Below, piece after piece: positions 1 through 5,580 of a stretch of DNA of 5,580 bases. Below the pieces are notes generated by a model, which saw only the letters and a list, made by a program, of their open reading frames with translations, did not search any database and was not told the origin of the DNA. Source of the DNA: JBCBEX01 sp039027055 (GTDB lineage Bacteria; Bacteroidota; Rhodothermia; Rhodothermales; Rubricoccaceae); NCBI GenBank assembly GCA_039027055.1, contig JBCCLD010000316.1:1-5580 (forward strand). The letters run 5' to 3'. The position numbers and the translations under genes were made by a program. Every line of letters begins with the position of its first letter. Positions within the stretch are counted from its first letter, which is position 1.

Positions 1-17
1 GCGGATGTCCCATCCGC
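1..17. repeat. Perfect 7-bp inverted repeat at the window edge
   Basis: GCGGATG (1-7) and CATCCGC (11-17) are exact reverse complements around a 3-base loop. The element may extend beyond the left edge, so whether it is the stem of a terminator for a gene outside the window cannot be judged here. Confidence 0.55.
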
Positions 18-19
18 GC

Positions 20-93
20 GTCCACGTGTGAAGGTGTCCACGTGTGAAGGTGGGCCTCCTCGTCCACACGGTCAACCGTCCACACGTTCATAC
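20..93. repeat. Four 16-bp units headed by GTCCAC
   Basis: Two perfect tandem copies of GTCCACGTGTGAAGGT occupy 20-35 and 36-51. After a 10-base spacer, two related units occupy 62-77 (GTCCACACGGTCAACC) and 78-93 (GTCCACACGTTCATAC). All share GTCCAC, and each pair has a 16-base period. The first pair contains the palindrome CACGTG. The array is non-coding and lies downstream of rny; the next gene to the left is outside the window. It could be a small minisatellite or a set of protein-binding sites. Confidence 0.8.
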
Positions 94-118
94 CCAACTC
101 TGCAAGCGGAGTTGGTAT
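90..118. repeat. Imperfect hairpin ATACC(C)AACTC / GAGTTGGTAT
   Basis: Bases 90-100 and 109-118 form a 10-bp inverted repeat with one bulged C and an 8-base loop. No T-run follows on either strand, so a standard intrinsic terminator is unlikely. It may be a structured RNA 3' end or a binding site. It directly abuts the last 16-bp repeat unit. Confidence 0.65.
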
Positions 119-156
119 AAGGTACTGTTTGAGCGCGAGAAATGGACACGCTATCC

Positions 157-189
157 AAAAAGGCCGTCGGCTAACCCCTGAGAGCGGGG
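157..189 (-). terminator. rny: Weak candidate terminator after rny
   Basis: Just past the rny stop, the minus strand reads CCCC-7 nt-GGGG (175-189), then a second minimal hairpin GCC/GGC with a 3-nt loop, followed by five T residues (157-161). The order of GC-rich structure then T-run fits an intrinsic terminator, but both stems are short, so efficiency is doubtful. Confidence 0.4.
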
Positions 190-192
190 ACC

Positions 193-1875
193 CTACCGTG
201 CGTACGACGTGGCACGCGTCTCGCGGATGACCGTCACGCGGATGTGGCCGGGGTACTGCAGCTCCTGCTCAATGCGCGAGGCGATGTCGATGGCGAGCTG
301 CTCGGCGACGGCGTCGGTGACGATGTCGGGCGTCACGATCACGCGGAGTTCGCGGCCCGCCTGGATAGCGTAGACGCGCTCGACGCCCGCGAACGAGTCG
401 GCGATGGCTTCAAGGTTCTTGAGGCGCTGCACATAGTTCTCCAGCGCCTCGCGACGGGCACCGGGACGTGCGCCGCTCACGGCGTCGGCCGCCTGCACCA
501 GCGGAGCGACGAGCGTCGTCATCTCAATCTCGTCGTGGTGCGCGCCGATGGCGTTGACCACATCAGGGTGCTCGCCGTAGCGCCGGGCGAGTTCAGCCCC
601 GGCGAGGGCGTGCGGCTTCTCGAGATTCTCCTCGACGACTTTGCCGATGTCATGCAGCAGCCCCGCGCGGCGGGCCTTGCGCGCGTCGAGGCCCAACTCC
701 GACGCCATCAGCGACGCGAGGCGCGCCGTCTCCTTCGAGTGCATGAGCAGGTTCTGGCCGTACGACGCGCGGTAGCGCATCCGCCCAACGAGGCGAACTA
801 ACTCGGGGTGTAGGCCAGGCAGTTCGAGGTCGAGCGCCGCCTCTTCGCCCGCGAGCACGATCTCCTCGTCGAGCTCGACCTGCTTTTGCTCGACGACCTC
901 TTCGATGCGGCCGGGGTGGATGCGGCCGTCCTGGAGGAGCTCGACCATCGAGAGGCGCGCGACCTCGCGGCGGACGGGGTCGAACGCGGAGAGCAAGACG
1001 GCCTCGGGCGTGTCGTCCACGATCACCTCGACGCCGGTGGCGGCCTCGAACGCGCGGATGTTGCGGCCCTCGCGCCCGATGATGCGGCCCTTCATGTCGT
1101 CCGACTGCAGCGTCACCACCGACACGGTGTTCTCGATGGTGTTCTCGGCAGCGGTCCGCTGGATGGCGGTCAGCACGACCTCGCGAGCGGCCCGCTTGGC
1201 CTTCGCCTTCGCCTCGTCGCGGACGTTCTTGACAAGCGCGGCGGCGGAAAGCTTTGCCTCGCGGACGAGTTCGTCATTGAGGCGCCGGAGTGCCTCGCGC
1301 TTCGAGACGCCGGACGCGGCCTCCAGCTTGCGGAAGTACTCGTCGGTGAGCCGCTCCAGCCGCTCTTCCTCGCGGGCAATTTTCTCCGCGCGGGCGTCGA
1401 GTTCGTGCTCACGAGCCGCGATCTCTTGCTGGCGGCGGCCGAAGGCGGCGGCGTTCTTCTGGACGATGGCGCGGAGGTCTTCGGTCTCGGCCCGGCGCTG
1501 CTCGGCCTCGCGGGTGAGCGCGTCGAGCGCGTCGGCCGCCTGCCGGAGCGCGGCCTCGTGTTCCCCGGTGCGCTCGCCCCGCATGTCGATTTGGGCGCGC
1601 TGGGCATCTAGCGCCTCCTGTTCGAGACGCTGGCGCTCGCGTACCTCCGTGGCCTTCTGGTCGAGGCGGCGGCGGCGGGCCTTAAGCTCCTTGAGCTTCG
1701 CTGTGCTCTCCACCTTCAGCGCTTCGCCCTCGGCGCGGACCCGCTCGGCGCGCGCGCGCGACTCCGCCATACGTTCGGCGAGGGCTTGCCCTTTGAACCA
1801 GCGCCCTGCAAGCGCGCCTACCGTGAGCGCAATGACCGCGTCGATGACGAGCAGGAGTACCGTGAATGAGGACAT
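193..1875 (-). CDS. rny: RNase Y, membrane-anchored endoribonuclease
   Basis: RNase Y starts bulk mRNA decay by internal cleavage at the inner face of the membrane. The 560-residue product has the full family order. A hydrophobic N-terminal segment (about residues 5-25) is followed by a long charged Ala/Glu/Arg coiled coil (about 28-235). A KH RNA-binding domain (about 255-320) carries the GRIIGREGRNIR loop at 263-274. The HD phosphohydrolase domain shows LLHDIGK with the metal-binding His408-Asp409, an upstream His379, GAHHDE near 444-449, and QAADAVSGARPGAR at 461-474. The family is usually near 510-520 residues. The HD pair lies about 40 residues later than in the Bacillus subtilis enzyme, so the extra length is N-terminal to it, most likely in the coiled coil. 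The ATG at 1875 directly precedes the membrane segment; no Shine-Dalgarno sequence is visible. A promoter candidate at 1901-1908 and the terminator at 1978-2010 suggest transcription separate from zapA. All catalytic motifs look intact. Confidence 0.97.
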   Translation of the reverse strand: MSSFTVLLLVIDAVIALTVGALAGRWFKGQALAERMAESRARAERVRAEGEALKVESTAKLKELKARRRRLDQKATEVRERQRLEQEALDAQRAQIDMRGERTGEHEAALRQAADALDALTREAEQRRAETEDLRAIVQKNAAAFGRRQQEIAAREHELDARAEKIAREEERLERLTDEYFRKLEAASGVSKREALRRLNDELVREAKLSAAALVKNVRDEAKAKAKRAAREVVLTAIQRTAAENTIENTVSVVTLQSDDMKGRIIGREGRNIRAFEAATGVEVIVDDTPEAVLLSAFDPVRREVARLSMVELLQDGRIHPGRIEEVVEQKQVELDEEIVLAGEEAALDLELPGLHPELVRLVGRMRYRASYGQNLLMHSKETARLASLMASELGLDARKARRAGLLHDIGKVVEENLEKPHALAGAELARRYGEHPDVVNAIGAHHDEIEMTTLVAPLVQAADAVSGARPGARREALENYVQRLKNLEAIADSFAGVERVYAIQAGRELRVIVTPDIVTDAVAEQLAIDIASRIEQELQYPGHIRVTVIRETRATSYAR

Positions 1876-1900
1876 AGTCGAGGGGGTGAGTGGGTGGCTG

Positions 1901-1908
1901 GAAACCTA
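1901..1908 (-). promoter_or_regulatory. rny: Candidate -7 promoter element for rny
   Basis: The minus strand reads TAGGTTTC, five of six fixed positions of the Bacteroidota -7 element TAnnTTTG. It ends 25 bases before the rny ATG, which implies a short untranslated leader of about 20 bases. No good TTTG element lies 19 bases upstream (TTCG at a 21-base spacing is the nearest), so the -33 half is weak. The strong terminator upstream makes a dedicated rny promoter in this gap likely. Confidence 0.4.
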
Positions 1909-1977
1909 CGCCATTTCCCTAGCGGTGTTCGAATGGGAACGTTCACCGACCCCCAGGCCCCATGCATGGCCGTGGGC

Positions 1978-2010
1978 AAAAAAAACGCCCCGCCGGACAA
2001 CCGACGGGGC
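1978..2010 (-). terminator. Strong intrinsic terminator after the 6S RNA candidate
   Basis: Read on the minus strand, a 10-bp GC-rich stem (2001-2010 with 1987-1996, one G-U pair, loop UUGU) is followed after one G by eight T residues (1978-1985). This is a textbook Rho-independent terminator. It lies about 20 bases after the closing stem of the RNA candidate and about 100 bases before rny, so it should end the small-RNA transcript and insulate rny from zapA transcription. Confidence 0.92.
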
Positions 2011-2031
2011 ATTGAAACCAACCGCAGCGGG

Positions 2032-2198
2032 GAAAGAGGAACCCTCTCATGCACATGGTGGGGGCCGCCCACGCCCTCTCTGCTTCCACGGTCCCGGTGG
2101 GCGAACCCGCGCGGGTGCACGCGCCGAAGCGCGCGTGTGGCCTGCTGGTCAGGCATGAAGGAAGGCTCCCGAGAGGATCATTGTCAGGGTTCTCGTTC
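2032..2198 (-). ncRNA. ssrS: Probable 6S RNA
   Basis: 6S RNA binds the housekeeping RNA polymerase holoenzyme by mimicking an open promoter. This 167-nt minus-strand stretch folds as one long arm. A closing stem joins 2179-2198 to 2032-2051: GAA/UUC, GAG/CUC, AACCCU/AGGGUU and C(A)AUG/CAUG, with small mismatches and bulges. Inside it, the 3' side carries a separate hairpin (GUGGG 2068-2072 with CCCAC 2058-2062), as seen beside the central bubble of many 6S RNAs. Further pairings are UCCUCUC (2171-2177) with GAGAGGG (2074-2080) and CUUCC (2160-2164) with GGAAG (2083-2087). The arm ends in a GC-rich hairpin with a UUCG loop (2125-2128). Support comes from the fold, the size, the following terminator and the position directly after zapA. 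There is no coding signal. A weak TTGCGC-17-TGTAGC promoter match lies at 2202-2230. Exact ends, and the 6S identity, were not tested with a covariance model. Confidence 0.6.
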
Positions 2199-2214
2199 GG
2201 GGCTACAGCCGGTC

Positions 2215-2244
2215 GTCCGGACTAGCGCAAGCGCCATGCCGGAC
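2215..2244. repeat. Inverted repeat upstream of the 6S RNA candidate
   Basis: GTCCGG (2239-2244 on the minus strand) is exactly complementary to CCGGAC (2215-2220). The 18-base interior holds a second small palindrome, GCGCTTGCGC (2226-2235). The structure lies in the 141-base spacer between zapA and the RNA candidate and has no T-run, so it is not an evident terminator. It may be an operator, part of a longer RNA leader, or chance in GC-rich DNA. The remainder of the spacer shows no open reading frame that looks real. Confidence 0.4.
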
Positions 2245-2339
2245 CGCACCTGATAGACGATCCCGTGCACGCTGTTCCGCGGACTCGTGCGAAGGCCTGT
2301 TGAAGCTGCTCAAAGACGCGAGTGCGTTAGGGTAGCGCC

Positions 2340-2654
2340 CTAGTCCGCCTCGTCGAGTACGGCATCCAGATGGTGCGCGAGTGCAGCCGTCTCTGCTTCA
2401 ATCGCCGCGCTCAGTTGCGAAAGCTGTGCCTCGCGGATGTCGAGTTCCTCGGCGAACTGCAGCAGGGCAAGCACGGCTAGCGTAAGGTCAGGCTGGTTCG
2501 GGATCTGTCGTTTCAGCTGATTGAGCCGAGCGTTGACATAGTCCGCCAGCGAGCGCGTCAGGGCTTCCTTATCGCCTCGGACCTTGAGCGGGTAGTCGCG
2601 GTCGAGAATGCGGACGCGGATGGAGCGCACGTCCGCCGGATGGAGGTCGGGCAT
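2340..2654 (-). CDS. zapA: Cell division protein ZapA
   Basis: ZapA is a small cytoplasmic protein that binds FtsZ, cross-links its filaments and stabilises the Z ring. The 104-residue length is normal for the family. The N-terminal part (about 11-55) matches the ZapA globular domain: a beta strand IRVRILDRDYPLKV, then a helix with DKEALTRSLADYVNARL. The segment DLTLAVLALLQFAEEL (56-71) leads into a C-terminal heptad-rich helix (about 70-102) that forms the dimerisation/tetramerisation coiled coil in known ZapA proteins. The start ATG at 2654 lies 15 bases after the stop of the coiled-coil gene, so the two are very probably co-transcribed. No Shine-Dalgarno sequence is visible in that short gap. 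Position just upstream of a probable 6S RNA parallels the zapA-ssrS neighbourhood known in proteobacteria. The assignment rests on family-like sequence wording and context; a remote paralogue is unlikely. Confidence 0.9.
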   Translation of the reverse strand: MPDLHPADVRSIRVRILDRDYPLKVRGDKEALTRSLADYVNARLNQLKRQIPNQPDLTLAVLALLQFAEELDIREAQLSQLSAAIEAETAALAHHLDAVLDEAD

Positions 2655-2669
2655 GGCTGAGGCGGTGGG

Positions 2670-2960
2670 CTAGTCAGCGTCAGAAGGAGAGCGGCCGTCT
2701 GCAGGCCGGGCGAGTAGGGCGTCGACGGTGGCGAGGAAGCGCTGCACTTGCGAGCGCATCGCCGCGCGGTCGCCTTCGAGCGGGAGCGTGGGGCGGTCTG
2801 ACTCGTCCATCTCCAACTCGGCAATGCGCTCGGCAAGCCGGATGTTTTCCTCTCGCAGCCGCTCGATCTCCAGCGCCGCGGCCTCCACGCGCGCGCGCAG
2901 CCGGGTCAGCCCGTCGAGGTACGGCGCTCGGTTCGCAGGCGTGGGGACGTCCGTAGGCAT
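2670..2960 (-). CDS. Small coiled-coil protein upstream of zapA, possible ZapA partner
   Basis: No function is established from sequence alone. The 96-residue product has a short Pro-rich start, then a strongly heptad-like helix (about 16-50: LTRLRARVEAAALEIERLRE, then ENIRLAERIAELE), a linker with DESDRP, and a second helix (about 65-85: RAAMRSQVQRFLATVDALLA). There is no signal peptide or membrane segment, so it should be cytoplasmic. The layout recalls small coiled-coil proteins encoded beside zapA in many bacteria and, more loosely, ZapB. It sits 15 bases before zapA on the same strand, which suggests an operon and a role in division, as inference. I chose the ATG at 2960 over an in-frame ATG at 3080. 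The longer version would add 40 Pro/Arg-rich residues without clear structure and would span the promoter candidate at 2985-3015. Confidence is high that it is a gene and low for its role. Confidence 0.8.
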   Translation of the reverse strand: MPTDVPTPANRAPYLDGLTRLRARVEAAALEIERLREENIRLAERIAELEMDESDRPTLPLEGDRAAMRSQVQRFLATVDALLARPADGRSPSDAD

Positions 2961-2984
2961 GAGCGTGGGAGGTGGTACGGACCC

Positions 2985-3015
2985 TAAAGGTACGGCGTCG
3001 CGCCGAGGAAGAAAA
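2985..3015 (-). promoter_or_regulatory. Candidate promoter for the coiled-coil gene and zapA
   Basis: On the minus strand TTTT (3012-3015), a 19-base spacer and TACCTTTA (2985-2992) match the Bacteroidota -33/-7 promoter (TTTG-N19-TAnnTTTG) at 3 of 4 and 5 of 6 fixed positions, with the expected spacing. The element ends 24 bases before the ATG at 2960, almost the same distance as the rny candidate. The spacer holds a small perfect hairpin (CGGCG/CGCCG, 2993-3005). The rest of the 173-base gap after pheT shows no clear terminator or gene, so read-through from pheT is also possible. Confidence 0.5.
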
Positions 3016-3133
3016 CGGCGTAGCGCGAACGGACGAGCCGCGGAGACGGAGAAACGGGGAGGTGTGGGTTCGGGAAGCAAGCAGGCACCAATCCACTCAC
3101 CGTCTCGTCCCCTCTCCGGTTCTTCGTCTCGTG

Positions 3134-5580
3134 CTACCCTCGTAGCGTAGCGTCGTGTTCGCGGGTGAGTTGCTTCAGGATGCCCTTCATCTGTTTGTCG
3201 ACCTGCTTGTCGGTGAGCGTGCGGTCGGCTCCGAACCGGAGCGCAAAAGCGACGGACTTCTGCCCAGCCTCGATGCGCTCGCCTTCGTAGAGGTCGAACA
3301 CGCGGGCGTCTTGCAGGAGCTTGCCGCCCGCTTTGCGCACGGTCTGCAGCATCGGTCCGACGGGCTCGCCGGACGCGACGGCCACGGCAAGATCGCGCTC
3401 GACCACGGGGAAGCGGCTGATCGGCTCGTAGCGGCCGCCGAGACGCTTCGCAGCGCGCCTCACGAGCGCGTCCCAGTCGAGCTCAGCAAAGAAGACCGGC
3501 TGTTGGAGGGCAAGCTGCTCCATGAGCGCATCCGACACCCGCGCAATGGTGCCAACGAAGACTCCACCGCCGCGTCCGGGCAGCTTCAGGTCGAGGCGGT
3601 AGGCGAGCAACTCATCGCCCGACGTGATGGCTTCAGTGAACACGCTCGTGCTGTCGAGGGGAAGACCGAGGCTGTCGAGGACGTGCGCGACGACGCCTTT
3701 CACGTCGTAGAAGTCGACGGCGCGGGCGGCGTGGTCCCACCCAGCGTCCTGCACGCGACCGCTCATCCCGATGATCAGGTTCGTGCGCTCACGGTAGCCT
3801 TCCACCGGCGACTCCGCCGTGCGAGCGGCGTCGGTGGTGCGGCCGTAGACGTGGCCGAACTCGGCGAGGCGGAGCGCGCCCGCACCGCGGTTCTGGTTGT
3901 ACGCTATCGCCGTGAGCAGGCCTGGCAGCAGGCTCGAGCGCAGCACTGCCATCTCTTCCGACTGCGGGTTGAGCGTCGCCGCGACCGTCCACGGGGCGCC
4001 CACGAGCGACTCCGCGGCAAACTGCTCGGCGACGGCGTGCGGCAGCAGCGAGTTGGTGTAGACCTCGCGGAAGCCCAGCCCGACGAGGTGCCGGAGCGCA
4101 CGGTGGCGCAGCGCGATGCTCGGCGGGAGCGGCTGCGGGCGCAGCGGCACCAGCGTGCGGTCCGGCTGCGGAATGTTGTTGTAGCCGTAGAGCCGTGCGA
4201 CTTCCTCGACGAGGTCGATCTCGCGCTCGATGTCGGGGCGGTACGTCGGGACAGTGCAGCGTAGCGCCGCCTCTTCCGCGGACTCGGCCGCCTCCTCCGG
4301 CGTCTCGCCCAGCAGCACGCCCTCGGCGAAGGCCGCGAGCGTTGTGCCCGCGTCGTCGTCCACGGCGATGCCGATGGCACTCAGGAGCCGGACGATCTCG
4401 TCGGCTGCAATGTCCACCCCGAGCACCTGCGCAACGCGCGTCGGACGCAGCGAGAGCACGCGCGGCGCGATGGGCGTAGGATAGGCGTCCACGACGCCGG
4501 GGACGATCTCGCCACCGGCCAACTCGGCGATGAGCGCAGCGGCCCGCGCAGCCGCTCGGACCGAGCCGTTCGGGTCGATACCGCGCTCGAAGCGGTACGA
4601 CGCGTTCGTCTGGAGCCCGAGGCCCTTCGCGGCGCGGCGGATCGTGACGGGGTCAAAGTAGGCGCTCTCCAGCAGCACGTTCGTGGTGCCGTCGGACACC
4701 TCGGAGTTCTGCCCGCCCATGATGCCCGCGATGGCGACCGAGCGCGCGGCGTCGCAGATCATCAGCGTGTGCTCGGGAAGCTTCCGCTCGACGTCGTCGA
4801 GGGTGGTGAACGTCTCACCAGGCTCGGACATGCGCACGCGGATCGTGCTCTCCCGAGCACGTCCATCGGGGCCGTCAGTACCGGCGAGGAGGTCGGCGTC
4901 GAAGGCGTGGAGCGGCTGGCCGAGTTCGAAGAGGACGTAGTTCGTCACGTCCACGACGTTGTTGATCGGGCGCTCGCCGATGGCTTCGAGGCGGCGCCTG
5001 AGCCACGCGGGCGACTCGCCGACGGTGACGCCGCGAATGAGCATCGCCGTGTAGCGAGGGCAGCCTGCCACGTCCTCAATCTCGACGCCGACGTGCTCGG
5101 CAACAGCACCACCCGCCTCGGGCTCGTCCACGACGGGCGGCGCGAGGTGCTGGTGCGTCACCGCCGCCACGTCGCGCGCCACGCCGAGATGGCTCGTCGC
5201 GTCGGGGCGGTTGGGCGTGATCGCGATCTCGATGACCGTGTCGCGCTCGGCGAGGCCCTGCGCTTCGAGGTAGTCGGCGAACGGGGTTCCGACCTCGGCG
5301 CTTTCGTCCAGCACGAGGATGCCGTCGTGGTCGTCGCCCAGGCCGAGTTCGTCCTCGGCGCAGATCATCCCAAACGACACCTGGCCGCGGATCTTGCCCT
5401 TCTTGATCTGGACCGGCTCCTTCGTGTGCGGGTCCTTGCGCGACGGCAGCATCAGCGTCGTCCCGACCGTCGCGACGGGCACCTTCTGCCCTGCCGCCAC
5501 ATTCGGCGCGCCGCAGACGATCTGCACCGGCTCGCCGTCCGCGTTGAGCGCACCGAGATCGACCGTGCACAGCGTGAGCC
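3134..5580 (-). CDS. pheT: Phenylalanyl-tRNA synthetase beta subunit (5' end outside window)
   Basis: PheT pairs with PheS in the alpha2-beta2 enzyme that charges tRNA-Phe; the beta chain binds tRNA and edits mischarged Tyr-tRNA-Phe. The frame runs open from the stop at 3134-3136 to the right edge, giving 814 visible residues; about 60 N-terminal residues are missing by comparison with Escherichia coli. Numbering from the first whole codon (5576-5578), the order is: EMAP-like tRNA-binding domain (about 1-130, VCGAPNVAAGQKV, KGKIRGQVSFGMICAEDE), B3/B4 editing domain (about 175-365, NNVVDVTNYVLFELGQPLHA, GIMGGQNSEVSDGTTNV, LLESAYFDP, NASYRFERGIDP), B5 domain (about 370-470, ending VPTYRPDIEREIDLVEEVAR and LYGYNNIP), catalytic-like core (about 480-710), and C-terminal ferredoxin-like anticodon-binding domain (about 717-812, FPVVERDLAVAV). 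The B5 domain carries an unusual acidic Ala/Glu-rich insertion. The GTG at 5527 is internal, not the start, because conserved domain sequence continues upstream of it. No clear terminator follows the stop. Confidence 0.98.
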   Translation of the reverse strand, partial: LTLCTVDLGALNADGEPVQIVCGAPNVAAGQKVPVATVGTTLMLPSRKDPHTKEPVQIKKGKIRGQVSFGMICAEDELGLGDDHDGILVLDESAEVGTPFADYLEAQGLAERDTVIEIAITPNRPDATSHLGVARDVAAVTHQHLAPPVVDEPEAGGAVAEHVGVEIEDVAGCPRYTAMLIRGVTVGESPAWLRRRLEAIGERPINNVVDVTNYVLFELGQPLHAFDADLLAGTDGPDGRARESTIRVRMSEPGETFTTLDDVERKLPEHTLMICDAARSVAIAGIMGGQNSEVSDGTTNVLLESAYFDPVTIRRAAKGLGLQTNASYRFERGIDPNGSVRAAARAAALIAELAGGEIVPGVVDAYPTPIAPRVLSLRPTRVAQVLGVDIAADEIVRLLSAIGIAVDDDAGTTLAAFAEGVLLGETPEEAAESAEEAALRCTVPTYRPDIEREIDLVEEVARLYGYNNIPQPDRTLVPLRPQPLPPSIALRHRALRHLVGLGFREVYTNSLLPHAVAEQFAAESLVGAPWTVAATLNPQSEEMAVLRSSLLPGLLTAIAYNQNRGAGALRLAEFGHVYGRTTDAARTAESPVEGYRERTNLIIGMSGRVQDAGWDHAARAVDFYDVKGVVAHVLDSLGLPLDSTSVFTEAITSGDELLAYRLDLKLPGRGGGVFVGTIARVSDALMEQLALQQPVFFAELDWDALVRRAAKRLGGRYEPISRFPVVERDLAVAVASGEPVGPMLQTVRKAGGKLLQDARVFDLYEGERIEAGQKSVAFALRFGADRTLTDKQVDKQMKGILKQLTREHDATLRG

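Noticed and set aside
20..93. CRISPR array
   Set aside because: Units are only 16 bases, largely contiguous, and lack unique spacers of constant length; no cas gene is visible.
244..2158. Long plus-strand open frames at 244-801, 886-1611 and 905-2158, and a minus-strand frame at 1170-1607, overlapping rny
   Set aside because: They are shadows of rny in GC-rich DNA: composition is Arg/Ser/Ala or Asp/Val biased, no family motif is visible, and the opposite or alternative frame encodes a complete RNase Y.
1818..2253. Open frames at 1818-2156 (minus) and 1894-2253 (plus) over the zapA-rny gap
   Set aside because: They cross the terminator and the structured RNA, have low-complexity Arg/Pro-rich products and no start context; the RNA interpretation explains the conserved-looking structure better.
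1978..2340. RNase P RNA, tmRNA or SRP RNA in the zapA-rny gap
   Set aside because: I see no RNase P core motif such as GAGGAAAGUCCGGGC, no tRNA-like ends or tag frame of tmRNA, and no SRP tetraloop helix; size, fold and zapA neighbour fit 6S RNA better.
2961..3080. Longer start (ATG at 3080) for the coiled-coil gene
   Set aside because: The extra 40 residues are Pro/Arg-rich without predicted structure and the region contains the best promoter match in the window.
3155..4940. Plus-strand frames at 3155-4264, 4195-4484 and 4683-4940 opposite pheT
   Set aside because: They lie within well-conserved pheT coding sequence and show only reverse-complement composition with no recognisable domain.
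5527..5580. GTG at 5527 as the pheT start
   Set aside because: The frame is open upstream and encodes LTLCTVDLGALNADGEP, which continues the conserved tRNA-binding domain, so the true start is beyond the right edge.

Overview
The window is a stretch of housekeeping genes read entirely from the minus strand of a high-GC bacterium. In transcription order (right to left) it holds: pheT (phenylalanyl-tRNA synthetase beta chain, 5' end beyond the right edge), a small coiled-coil protein, zapA (FtsZ-ring protein), a structured non-coding RNA that is probably 6S RNA and has its own strong terminator, and rny (RNase Y). The leftmost ~190 bases carry a weak terminator candidate for rny and a patch of short tandem and inverted repeats.

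The likely source is a high-GC member of the Bacteroidota/Rhodothermota side of the tree (Salinibacter/Rhodothermus-like). The reasons are the wording of PheT (for example MICAEDELGLGDDHDGI, close to the Bacteroidota form), the order pheT - coiled coil - zapA - rny, promoter-like motifs resembling the Bacteroidota -33/-7 type (TTTG / TAnnTTTG), and no recognisable Shine-Dalgarno sequence before any visible start codon. This is inference; no 16S or other marker is present.

Layout: 1-192 is non-coding, with four GTCCAC-headed 16-bp units and two hairpins; 193-1875 is rny; 1876-2339 is a 464-base gap holding the rny promoter candidate (1901-1908), a strong minus-strand terminator (1978-2010), the 6S RNA candidate (about 2032-2198) and an inverted repeat upstream of it (2215-2244); 2340-2654 is zapA; 2670-2960 is the coiled-coil gene, 15 bases upstream of zapA; 2961-3133 is a spacer with a good promoter match; 3134-5580 is pheT.

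Functionally the genes cover tRNA charging (PheT), Z-ring assembly (ZapA and perhaps its coiled-coil neighbour), global control of RNA polymerase (6S RNA) and mRNA turnover (RNase Y). I see no mobile element, CRISPR array, phage gene or defence system. The parts most worth a second look are the 6S candidate, the coiled-coil partner of ZapA, the acidic insertion in PheT, and the repeat cluster at the left end.
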